Shown: piece after piece, positions 25,171 to 32,640 of the stretch | Position numbering within the stretch: position 1 is the first letter of the stretch | Layout: each line of letters begins with the position of its first letter | NCBI GenBank assembly: GCA_964657565.1 | Contig: CAZZVQ010000013.1 | Coordinates: 10,180 to 74,179 of the forward strand | Reading direction: 5' to 3' | DNA: 64,000 bases | Source of the DNA: JAVVHH01 sp964657565 | Lineage (GTDB): Bacteria; Pseudomonadota; Alphaproteobacteria; Acetobacterales; Acetobacteraceae | Position numbers and translations under genes: made by a program | The notes under the pieces: generated by a model | What the model was told of the DNA's origin: nothing | The model's input: only the letters and a program-made list of their open reading frames with translations | Database searches by the model: none

Positions 25171-26172
25171 ATGTGTAAGGCAGTTGGTGTTGCGGCGATG
25201 GTGGCTGCGGTCGTGGTTTCGGTCGCAGCCCCGGCAAACGCTCTGCCGCCGGAGGATCCGCACGGCATCTTCACGCTGCAGATCGAAAATGACGCGACCT
25301 CGACCCGGCGCGGCACGAGCGACGAATACTACACCAGCGGCCTGCGCCTGGGCTACACGACCGGCACGACGGGGGTGCCGGACTTCCTGGCCAAGTTCGG
25401 CCATACGGTCTGGGGCGACGGGATGCAGCGGGTCAGTTTCGACCTCAGCCAGTCGATCTTCACGCCGGCGAACACGCAGATCAACCCACCGGATCCGCGA
25501 GACCGGCCCTATGCCGGCTGGTTGCGCGCCGATGTGCAATTGCTGACCGACAAGGACAACTCGCGTAGCGTGCTCGGGCTCGGTCTCGGCGTGGTGGGCT
25601 CGGCGGCGCTGGGGCGCGAGGTGCAGAACGGGTTCCATGACATCATCGGCGACACCGAGAACAAGGGCTGGGGCGCGCAGCTGCCGAACGAGCCGACCCT
25701 GCAATTGCTGGCGGCGCGGACCTACCGGCTGCCGATCGCGCGGGTGGCGGGGCTGGAGACGGATGCGTTGCCGGCGGTGACGCTGAACGTCGGCAATGCG
25801 CTGGATTATGTCGAGGCCGGGTTCGTGCTGCGGCTCGGCCAGGGCTTGGACAGTGATTATGGCGCGCCGCGGATCCAGCCGGGGTTCAGTGGCGGAGACG
25901 CTTATACGCCGACGCGGCCGTTCGCGTGGTATGTGTTCGCCGGCGCGAACGGGCGGGCGGTGGCGCGGAACCTGTTCCTCGACGGCAGCACCTTCCAGAG
26001 CAGCCCCAGCGTCGGCCATCGCGGCCTGGTCGGCGAGATGGAGCTCGGCGCGGCGATGATGCTGGCCGGGGTTCGGGTGACGTATACGCAGGTGTTCCAG
26101 ACGCCCGAGTTCGGACGGCAGCGGGCCGGGTTGTTCAATTTTGGCTCGCTGTCGGCATCGGTTCGTTTCTAG
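25171..26172 (+). CDS. LpxR-like outer-membrane lipid A deacylase (DUF2219)
   Basis: Predicted outer-membrane beta-barrel of 333 residues that removes the 3'-acyloxyacyl group from lipid A in characterised LpxR proteins. A signal peptide ends at ANA-LPPED. The IEND segment (~residues 40-43, with the Asn-Asp of the active site), DEYYTSGLRLGY, DRPYAGWLRADVQ and the GFHDIIGD...NEPTL region with conserved His and Glu match the family. It ends in an aromatic residue (SASVRF), as barrels do. It would change the surface lipid A made in part by the lpxB product in this window. Confidence 0.85.
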   Translation: MCKAVGVAAMVAAVVVSVAAPANALPPEDPHGIFTLQIENDATSTRRGTSDEYYTSGLRLGYTTGTTGVPDFLAKFGHTVWGDGMQRVSFDLSQSIFTPANTQINPPDPRDRPYAGWLRADVQLLTDKDNSRSVLGLGLGVVGSAALGREVQNGFHDIIGDTENKGWGAQLPNEPTLQLLAARTYRLPIARVAGLETDALPAVTLNVGNALDYVEAGFVLRLGQGLDSDYGAPRIQPGFSGGDAYTPTRPFAWYVFAGANGRAVARNLFLDGSTFQSSPSVGHRGLVGEMELGAAMMLAGVRVTYTQVFQTPEFGRQRAGLFNFGSLSASVRF

Positions 26173-26189
26173 GGGAACGACGCCGGTCG

Positions 26190-26205
26190 CGCTCGCGAGC
26201 GTTTT
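26190..26205 (+). terminator. possible terminator after the LpxR-like gene
   Basis: CGCTCGCGAGCG (26190-26201) is a perfect 12-base palindrome followed by TTTT, starting 18 bases after the stop codon. The short palindrome leaves a very small loop, so the call is weak. Confidence 0.35.
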
Positions 26206-26413
26206 GGTGGTGCGTACGATTTGACCAGCCACTGTCATAAATATCTCGGCCGACCCGCTTACGGGCACTGATCTCGGCCAGATTGAGTGCTTGTAGAGCA
26301 TATTTAAGCCGACTTTGCACAATATTTGAGCTTTCGCCTCAGCCCATAGCGGTCAGGTTGGCGCCACGGGGCGATCATTGCCCAACGGCCGCGGTGCAAA
26401 TTCGTGATTCGCG

Positions 26414-26457
26414 GCAGTCGCGCCAACGATGGCACGAAAACTGCTTCAAGGATGAAG
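26414..26457 (+). promoter_or_regulatory. ANTAR-type (NasR/NasT) dual-hairpin leader RNA motif
   Basis: Two adjacent hairpins with six-base loops sit in the 544-base gap before the nitrate transporter gene. Hairpin 1: GCAGT-CGcGCC (26414-26424), loop AACGAT (26425-26430), GGCaCG-aaa-ACTGC (26431-26444). Hairpin 2: CTTC (26444-26447), loop AAGGAT (26448-26453), GAAG (26454-26457). Both loops have A at position 1 and G at position 4, the rule for RNA bound by ANTAR antiterminators such as NasR and NasT, which control nitrate assimilation genes. A third stem, GAGGTGCG/CGTGCCTC (26458-26477), follows and holds an ATG in its loop. No clear U-tract terminator is visible, so the mechanism is uncertain. 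Confidence 0.65.
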
Positions 26458-26465
26458 GAGGTGCG

Positions 26466-26579
26466 ATGGCGTGCCTCGATCGCGCGAACGCACTGCGTGT
26501 CGGGCCCACGACGATGTGGGCTGCGTGTGCCTCGATGTCGCGGCTCGGTCGGCCGTTCTCTGGAGGGCACCATGAATGA
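26466..26579 (+). CDS. leader small ORF 1 (37 codons)
   Basis: Begins MACLDRANALRVG and ends SGGHHE. A very strong ribosome-binding sequence (AAGGAGG, 26455-26461) precedes the ATG, but it lies in the 3' arm of leader hairpin 2 and in the following stem, so its access would depend on RNA folding. The peptide resembles no known protein. It may be a regulatory leader peptide rather than a functional protein, or not translated at all. Confidence 0.3.
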   Translation: MACLDRANALRVGPTTMWAACASMSRLGRPFSGGHHE

Positions 26580-26649
26580 AATCGCGAGCATCGACACCAA
26601 CGGCCCCCCGTTGATCAGTAACTGCGCGCCATCGAGCGTCACCGTTTAA
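26572..26649 (+). CDS. leader small ORF 2 (25 codons)
   Basis: Begins MNEIASIDTNGPPL and ends CAPSSVTV. GGAGGG lies 5 bases before its ATG, and it starts inside the last codons of small ORF 1 (8-base overlap, different frame). It ends 67 bases before the transporter ATG. Nothing about the sequence is recognised. Confidence 0.3.
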   Translation: MNEIASIDTNGPPLISNCAPSSVTV

Positions 26650-26716
26650 TCCGCGTCGGTAGCTGATCATCCGGATCGGCTGCCACTCGACCCCTTAATC
26701 TTGTCGGGAAGATCCC

Positions 26717-28045
26717 ATGACCAGCGCTAAAGCCACTAAAATCGATTTATTCTCGTTCACGACACCGCAGATGCGTGCGTTCCATATGACCTGGATCGCG
26801 TTCTTCGTCTGCTTCTTCGCCTGGTTCGCCACCGCGCCGCTGATGCCGATCATCAAGGGCGACCTGAAGCTTAGCAACGACGAGGTGTACTCCATCACCA
26901 TCGCCGGCGTGCTGGCCACGGTGCTCGCGCGTTGCGTCATCGGGCCGCTGTGCGACAAGTATGGGCCGCGGGCCACCTATACGGCGCTCCTGGCGTTCGG
27001 CTCGTTGCCGGTGTTCGCCATCGCGTTCGCGTGGGACTACAACTCGTTCCTGATCGGCCGCTTGTTCATCGGCATCATCGGCGCCAGCTTCGTCGTGACG
27101 CAGTTCCACACGTCGGTGATGTTCGCGCCGAACGTCGTGGGCACGGCCAACGCGACGGTCGGCGGCTGGGGCAATGCCGGCGGCGGCGTGACGCAGTCGG
27201 TCATGCCGCTGATCCTGGCCGGCATCGTCGCCTTCGGGGCTAGCCAGAGCCTGGGCTGGCGCGAGGCGCAGATCTTGCCGGGCGTCCTGATGCTGATCGT
27301 GGCGGTGTTCTACTGGAAGTATACCCAGGACACGCCCGAGGGGAACTTCAGCGATATGCGCCGGGCCGGGATCTCGACGGAGGTCGGCAAGAAGGGCGGC
27401 TGGGCCGTGATGAAGGAAGCGGCCGGGAACTACCGGGTGTGGGTGCTGGCCGCCTGCTATGGCGCATCGTTCGGTGTCGAGTTGTTCGTCCACTCGATCG
27501 CGGTGACGTATTTCTTCAACCGTTATCAGATGACGGTCGAGACGGCCGGCTTGGCGGTCGGCGCGTTCGGCCTGCTCGCGCTGTTCGCCCGCGCCTTGGG
27601 TGGCATCGTCTCCGACAAGATCGCGATGACCAAGGGCCTGGATGGGCGCACCTGGATGCTGTTCACGATGATGATCGGCGAGGGCATCTTCCTGATCGGC
27701 TTCTCGCAATCCACCGGGATCGTCATGGCGATCTCGATGCTGCTGGTGTTCGGGCTGTTCACGCATATGGCCTGCGGCGCGCTCTATGCGCTGGTGCCGT
27801 TCATCGACCGCAAGATTCTCGGCGGCGTGTGCGGCATCATCGGTGCGGGCGGCAACATCGGCGGCGTTGCGGCCGGGTTGCTGCTGCGCGGCACGGGCAA
27901 CCCGCAGCTCTGTTTCATGGTGCTCGGCGTCTGCGCGCTGATCTGTGCCTGCGGCGCGGCGATGATCCGCTTCTCCATGAAGCACAAGCAGGAAGAGCAG
28001 GCGCTGTATCAAGAGGCTGTCGAGGCGCGGATGGCGACTGCCTGA
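26717..28045 (+). CDS. NarK/NNP-family nitrate/nitrite transporter
   Basis: Inner-membrane MFS transporter of 442 residues and twelve helices. The N-terminal TPQMRAFHMTWIAFFVCFFA and the two nitrate signatures, GGWGNAGGGVTQ (~residue 150) and GAGGNIGGVAAG (~residue 375), place it in the nitrate/nitrite porter family; the conserved helix-2 and helix-8 arginine regions (VLARCVIGPLCDKYGPR, LFARALGGIVSDK) are present. It moves nitrate in, or exchanges nitrate for nitrite. It is a single gene here, without nitrate or nitrite reductase genes, and is preceded by the ANTAR-like leader, which suggests nitrate-dependent control. A strong terminator follows. Confidence 0.93.
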   Translation: MTSAKATKIDLFSFTTPQMRAFHMTWIAFFVCFFAWFATAPLMPIIKGDLKLSNDEVYSITIAGVLATVLARCVIGPLCDKYGPRATYTALLAFGSLPVFAIAFAWDYNSFLIGRLFIGIIGASFVVTQFHTSVMFAPNVVGTANATVGGWGNAGGGVTQSVMPLILAGIVAFGASQSLGWREAQILPGVLMLIVAVFYWKYTQDTPEGNFSDMRRAGISTEVGKKGGWAVMKEAAGNYRVWVLAACYGASFGVELFVHSIAVTYFFNRYQMTVETAGLAVGAFGLLALFARALGGIVSDKIAMTKGLDGRTWMLFTMMIGEGIFLIGFSQSTGIVMAISMLLVFGLFTHMACGALYALVPFIDRKILGGVCGIIGAGGNIGGVAAGLLLRGTGNPQLCFMVLGVCALICACGAAMIRFSMKHKQEEQALYQEAVEARMATA

Positions 28046-28072
28046 ACCGGTTCTTCATCGGCGTCACAAGAG

Positions 28073-28096
28073 AAAGGGCGCTGCGGCGCCCTTTTT
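28073..28096. terminator. strong bidirectional Rho-independent terminator
   Basis: AAAGGGCGC (28073-28081) pairs perfectly with GCGCCCTTT (28086-28094) around the loop TGCG, with TTTTT at 28092-28096. On the minus strand the stem is preceded by T-rich complement of AAA, so it can also serve the convergent acyltransferase gene, whose stop codon begins at 28096-28098. Confidence 0.9.
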
Positions 28097-29178
28097 CAAT
28101 GGTCTCCGAAGCGGGTCGGCGCGAGAGGCTGGAGCCGCCACCACAGCACGGGGCGGTTGAGCGGCAGCAGGGCGCGGCCGAGTTGGACGCAGGGCTTTTC
28201 GACCGCAACATGCAGCAGCCATGAGAGGGCAATGACGGCGACCGTCGCCACGGCCAGCACGACGCGCTGGTCGACCCCGACGAGCCATCGCATGACCAGG
28301 TCGAGGACCGGCAGGTGGATCAGATAGACCGGATAGCTGATCACGCCGAGCGCCGACATGATCGCGAAGGGCCGGTCGCGTAGCATGTAGAAACCGAAGA
28401 ACACCACGCTGGCAGCGACGTAGCTGATGACGAAGCGCTGCGGGTTCTCGTCGAACCCCCAGGACCAGCTGTAGCCGAGGAAGAAGGAGACGACGAGGAG
28501 CGAGGCAACGCAGAGAGCCACGGCGTAGAAAACTCGCGCGGTGGCCTGTCCGGTGTCGACGATCGACCTGATGTTACCGGTGAAGATGACCGCGAGCCCG
28601 ATGGGGACGGCAATCGGCGTCCTCACGTGGAAATGGAACCGCATGTAGCCGAGGAGAACGGCGAGGACGGCGAAACCGATCGCCAGACTCGCGATGAGCC
28701 AGAGCTGGTTGAAGCGCCGAGCGAGAATGGTGAGGGTGATGATGCCGTAGAAGATGAGCTCGATCTGCAGCGTCCAATACACGCCGATGACGTTTTCGAC
28801 GCCGACGAAGCGCTGGATCATCGTGATGTTGATCAGAGTCGTGAGCAAGTTGGTGTGAAATGCGAGCACGCCGAGGAGCAACGACAGCCAATACAAAGGA
28901 TACAGGCGGAACAAACGCGACCATCCGAAGCGGAACGCGGCAGCGTCCTGGTTGGGGCGGACGGAGCGCGGGACGACATACCCGCTGATGAAGAAGAACA
29001 CCGCCACGCCGAACCCGCCAGGATCGAAGTAGTCGCGGAGCGGGAGGTCCGCGACCTGCGAGTAGTAGTGGCCGAACATGACCATCAGCGAGGAGAGCGC
29101 TCTGAGTGCGTCGAGCCAATAAAGACGGCGCGAGTCGCCTTGGACCGCAACACTTTTCTCTTTGCCAGCCCAACTCAT
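28096..29178 (-). CDS. acyltransferase family 3 membrane protein (OafA/YrhL type)
   Basis: Integral membrane O-acyltransferase of 360 residues that likely acetylates or acylates a surface polysaccharide or other glycan. The N-terminal YWLDALRALSSLMVMFGHYY carries the conserved His of the family; GVAVFFFISGYVVPRS and FRFGWSRLFRLYPLYWLSLL follow. About ten helices are predicted. No SGNH domain is fused. It is preceded by a 279-base gap with a strong inverted repeat. The acceptor is unknown. Confidence 0.9.
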   Translation of the reverse strand: MSWAGKEKSVAVQGDSRRLYWLDALRALSSLMVMFGHYYSQVADLPLRDYFDPGGFGVAVFFFISGYVVPRSVRPNQDAAAFRFGWSRLFRLYPLYWLSLLLGVLAFHTNLLTTLINITMIQRFVGVENVIGVYWTLQIELIFYGIITLTILARRFNQLWLIASLAIGFAVLAVLLGYMRFHFHVRTPIAVPIGLAVIFTGNIRSIVDTGQATARVFYAVALCVASLLVVSFFLGYSWSWGFDENPQRFVISYVAASVVFFGFYMLRDRPFAIMSALGVISYPVYLIHLPVLDLVMRWLVGVDQRVVLAVATVAVIALSWLLHVAVEKPCVQLGRALLPLNRPVLWWRLQPLAPTRFGDH

Positions 29179-29341
29179 CGACGTCTCCGACCAACCAAGC
29201 GCCAGCAGCTCTCAATTTCCGTTTTGAATGGGGCGCGCCACTTTTGGCGGCATCCGCGCGAGATCACGAGCATGAACCCTCGCGATACCAATAAGGGCCA
29301 CTAACGTCTCAAAAAACAAACTTCCCCTGCTTAGTCAAAAT

Positions 29342-29395
29342 AATCATGAGTGTCACCATCATGATTCGTTCGACATGAACACGTTCATGTCGAAC
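29342..29395. promoter_or_regulatory. two adjacent inverted repeats between bpt and the acyltransferase gene
   Basis: AATCATG (29342-29348) faces CATGATT (29360-29366), and right next to it GTTCGACATGAA (29368-29379) faces TTCATGTCGAAC (29384-29395) as a perfect 12-base repeat with the 4-base loop CACG. There is no clear T tract on either strand after the second stem. It lies about 165 bases upstream of the acyltransferase start and about 60 bases after the bpt stop, so it may be an operator, a terminator of unusual form or a small palindromic repeat. The rest of the 279-base gap shows nothing else I recognise. Confidence 0.5.
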
Positions 29396-29457
29396 CGTCC
29401 CCGCGCGGACGCCGACACTCTCGTGACACCGTGGCAACGGGGTAGACGGTCGTCCGG

Positions 29458-30234
29458 TTAGCCGGTGGTTTCTTGGATCAGGACCGGGCTGGCGCCTGCG
29501 CCTTCCGCGGCCTCGCCATCGGTCAGCATGCGCCATGAGCCGCCGACCAGGATTTCGCAGGGTCGGAAGCGGGCCTTGTACGCCATCTTGCGGCTCTCGG
29601 GAACCCAGTAGCCGAGATAGACGTAGGGAAGGCCCTCTTCGCGGGCGCGATCGATCAACCAGAGGATCGAGTAGGTGCCGAGAGATTGCCGCTCCAGTTC
29701 GGGGGCGAAGAAGCTGTAGACGGCGGAGAGGCCGTCGCCCAGGCGGTCGGTCAGGCAGCCGCCGATCAGGCGGTCGCCGAGACGGAACTCGGTGATGAAG
29801 GTCTCGATCGGCGTGTCTTCGACCATCGCGCGGAAGTCGTAGAAGCTCATCGTCGCCATGTCGCCTTCGCCATGGCGGTTCTGCTGATAGCGCTGGAACA
29901 ATTGGAATTGCTCGGCGGTGGCGCGGGCCGGCACGTCGTAGGCGATCACGGCCTGGTTGTAGCGGGCGATGCGGCGCAGGCCGCGGTCGGGCTCGAACAG
30001 CGCGACGGGGATGCGGATTGGCACGCAAGCCTGGCAGTTGGGGCAGACCGGCGCGTAGGCGATGTTGTGGCTGCGGCGGAAGCCAGCGCGCGACAGGCGG
30101 TCGTGCAACCGCTCGGCTTCCGGTCCGGTGATCTCGGTGACGACTTTTCGCTCGGTCCGTCCCGCCACGTAGGGGCAGGGCAGGGGAGCCGTCGTGTAGA
30201 AGAATTGCGGCCGTCGCGGTGGCTTATACGTCAT
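29458..30234 (-). CDS. bpt: aspartate/glutamate leucyltransferase (bacterial protein transferase)
   Basis: Transfers leucine from Leu-tRNA to N-terminal Asp or Glu of proteins, marking them for ClpS/ClpAP degradation by the N-degron pathway. The 258-residue protein has the ATE-family N-terminal domain with CPYVAGRTERKV and the paired cysteines CPNCQACVP, and the C-terminal GNAT-like domain with YSFFAPELERQSLG, LPYVYLGYWVPES and KMAYKARFRPCE. Length and motifs fit Bpt rather than the larger eukaryotic arginyltransferases. Confidence 0.93.
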   Translation of the reverse strand: MTYKPPRRPQFFYTTAPLPCPYVAGRTERKVVTEITGPEAERLHDRLSRAGFRRSHNIAYAPVCPNCQACVPIRIPVALFEPDRGLRRIARYNQAVIAYDVPARATAEQFQLFQRYQQNRHGEGDMATMSFYDFRAMVEDTPIETFITEFRLGDRLIGGCLTDRLGDGLSAVYSFFAPELERQSLGTYSILWLIDRAREEGLPYVYLGYWVPESRKMAYKARFRPCEILVGGSWRMLTDGEAAEGAGASPVLIQETTG

Positions 30235-30305
30235 GCATCAGCGTTCCAGAGCCTATGTTCTCGGAAGCCCGGCTGCGGGTCAACGCCCTATTATACTTAC
30301 TATCG

Positions 30306-32624
30306 TCACGGGCGTAGTTCGATCGTGCCATCGACCGTTTCCGGCGCCGGACCGAGGCGGATCGGCACCCCGTCGCGCCAGCGCTGCAGCGTGCCGGCGG
30401 CTTGCGGGCTCAACGGGTTGCCGGATTGGCCGGGGGCCAGGCCGAACAGGCTGGTATCCAGATCGGCCAGGTCATACACGCCGCGAAAGGCCGGGCCATG
30501 CGCCGACATGTAACCCGGCGCGCGCATGCCGCCGCGGAACACCGTGCTGTCATCGCCGGGTTGCGGGATCGACCACGTCGCCAGGTTGCCGATCAGCGGT
30601 AGGCTGCCCAGCAAGCGGTGCGAGAACACCGCCTGGTGCAGCGTGCCCCACTCGGTCTGTTCCCATCCGGACGGGAGGGACGCGGCGGTTTCGCTCAGGC
30701 TCTGGGTGAGAAGCGCGCTGCAATCGCCGGTCGGGAGGGCGCCGCCGCAGAGCGCGGTGCCGCCGCGGGCGAGGGCTTGGCCGATGATCTCGGTGGTCGG
30801 CCCGACCGGGGCGCCGGGGATGCCGAGGCTGGCCAGGATGTCGGCGCGGAGCTGGCGGGTCCAAGCGTTGAAGGCGAGGGGCTGCGGCAGGTCAAGCCGC
30901 ATCGAGCCGTCCCAACTACGCAGCAGCGCGAGCACGCGCTGGCTGGCGGCGTCGGCGGGCTTGGTCGCCAGCAGCGCCGGCAGGATCTCGCGGGCGAAAT
31001 CGCTGACGACATCGACCTGCATGGCGGCAAAGTCGGCGCGGTCGTGCTTCGGGCGGACGCCGAGCAGGGTGCGGATGCGGCGGGCGCGCCAGTCGCCGAA
31101 CTGCTCGGCGCCCATGAAGACGGGGAAGTCGGGGCCGGCGACGGGCTCGTTGGCATTGACGATGCGGCCGCTGGCCGGGCCGACGACGTGCGGCAGCGCG
31201 GTGCCGCCGGCGAAACCGGTCCAGTCATGCGCGCCGTCGGCGCCCGACACCGGCACGCTGCCGTCGCCGGCGCGCCGCAGGGGTACGCGGCCGGTGGTGT
31301 ATTGCGCGATGCCGGCGCGGTCGGCGACGAGCAGGTTCTGCACCGGAGCGGTGATGTCGGCCCCGGCGCGGCCGGCCTCGGCGGCGGTGGTGGCGCGGTT
31401 GAGCGCGAGCAGGCCGGAGGCCGAGGTATCGGGAACGATCAGGCTGGCCATGGAGACGGCAAGGATCGTGGGGGAGGGCGTGGGGTCCAGATCGCTGAGC
31501 ACGGGGCCGTGCCGGGTCTCGCGGATGGTCAGGATGGCGTCGGGGGCGCCGCGGATCTGGATGTGCTCCTGCCGGGTCACGAACGGCTTCGGGCCGTCGG
31601 GGGTCGCATACTGGCCGTTCGGGAGCGGGGTTTCGACGAACACGTCCTGGGTGTCGGCGCCGGTGGTGGTGAAGGTCCAGGCGAGGGTGCCGTTATGGCC
31701 GATGACCAGGAACGGCACCCCGGGGGCGAAGGCGCCGGCGAGCACCCGGCCCGGGGTCTCGATGCGGGCGAGGTACCAGATGCTCGGGAAGGTCAGCCCG
31801 AGATGTGGGTCGCCGGCCAGGAGGGGCGCGCCGGTCGTGCTGTGGGCGCCGTCGACGGCCCATTCGTTGCTGGCCTCTCGGGGCAGGGTGAACGGCGCCG
31901 GGAAGCGCGGGATCAGCTCGGCCAATCTGGAGGGCGATGGCAGTGCGGCATCGGGGCGGGCGGTGCCGGCCCAGTTCGGCCACAACGCCCGCTGGACGGC
32001 CGGCGATAGCTTGGGTGCCAACTCGGCGCGGTAGAGTTCGCTGCGCCAGTTGCCGGCGAGATACTGGGCCATGGTCTTGCCCCAGAGGAGCGAGTCGACC
32101 GGCGACCAGGGTTCCGGCGCGCCGAGCAGGATGAACTCGGGCGCCGCGAACCGGCCGCGCTGCTCGATATAGGCGTTCACCCCGCGCGCATAGGCGTCGA
32201 GCATCGCACGGGTGGCCGGGTCGAGGTTGGGCAGTTCGGCCTCGGCTTTGCGGCGCATGCCGAGGGTGCGGTTGGTCCGGTCCAGCCGCAGCGTGATGGA
32301 CCCGGCCAGCTCGGACAGGCGGCCGGACGCGGCGCGGCGCATCAGCTCCATCTGGAACATGCGATCGCGGGCGTGCATGTAGCCCAGCGCGGCGGCCGCA
32401 TCGGTCTCGGACGACGCCTTGATCCACGGGATCCCGTCCGGGTCGAGCTGCACCGTGACCGGTCCGGCGAGGCCGGGCAGTCGCACCTGATCGTCGCTCG
32501 GCGGCGTCGCCCACCAGAGCGTCAGCGCGACGAAGCCCGCGGCGAGCAGGACGAGCGCGACCAGGCCGAGCAACGCCCGTCCGATCCATCGCAACAGCCG
32601 GGACCGGCCGGCCGGCCGGGCCAT
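30306..32624 (-). CDS. penicillin acylase family protein (Ntn hydrolase)
   Basis: Exported or membrane-anchored N-terminal nucleophile hydrolase of about 772 residues, cleaved into two chains in family members. A single N-terminal hydrophobic helix (~residues 15-38) precedes the alpha chain (GYMHARDRMFQMELMRRAASG, RLSELAG). The beta chain should start at Ser in ASNEWAVDG (~residue 245), followed by PLLAGDPHLGLTFPS; this Ser-Asn is the conserved nucleophile. Related enzymes hydrolyse penicillins or acyl-homoserine lactones; the substrate is not determined. It lies 16 bases after the HtrA-like gene. TTG 32627 is one codon upstream of the ATG used. Confidence 0.9.
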   Translation of the reverse strand: MARPAGRSRLLRWIGRALLGLVALVLLAAGFVALTLWWATPPSDDQVRLPGLAGPVTVQLDPDGIPWIKASSETDAAAALGYMHARDRMFQMELMRRAASGRLSELAGSITLRLDRTNRTLGMRRKAEAELPNLDPATRAMLDAYARGVNAYIEQRGRFAAPEFILLGAPEPWSPVDSLLWGKTMAQYLAGNWRSELYRAELAPKLSPAVQRALWPNWAGTARPDAALPSPSRLAELIPRFPAPFTLPREASNEWAVDGAHSTTGAPLLAGDPHLGLTFPSIWYLARIETPGRVLAGAFAPGVPFLVIGHNGTLAWTFTTTGADTQDVFVETPLPNGQYATPDGPKPFVTRQEHIQIRGAPDAILTIRETRHGPVLSDLDPTPSPTILAVSMASLIVPDTSASGLLALNRATTAAEAGRAGADITAPVQNLLVADRAGIAQYTTGRVPLRRAGDGSVPVSGADGAHDWTGFAGGTALPHVVGPASGRIVNANEPVAGPDFPVFMGAEQFGDWRARRIRTLLGVRPKHDRADFAAMQVDVVSDFAREILPALLATKPADAASQRVLALLRSWDGSMRLDLPQPLAFNAWTRQLRADILASLGIPGAPVGPTTEIIGQALARGGTALCGGALPTGDCSALLTQSLSETAASLPSGWEQTEWGTLHQAVFSHRLLGSLPLIGNLATWSIPQPGDDSTVFRGGMRAPGYMSAHGPAFRGVYDLADLDTSLFGLAPGQSGNPLSPQAAGTLQRWRDGVPIRLGPAPETVDGTIELRP

Positions 32625-32640
32625 CAATGGAGAATTTTTC

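Noticed and set aside
26304..26642. Minus-strand 112-codon frame in the nitrate-transporter leader
   Set aside because: No ribosome-binding site or recognisable segment, and it runs opposite to the structured leader.
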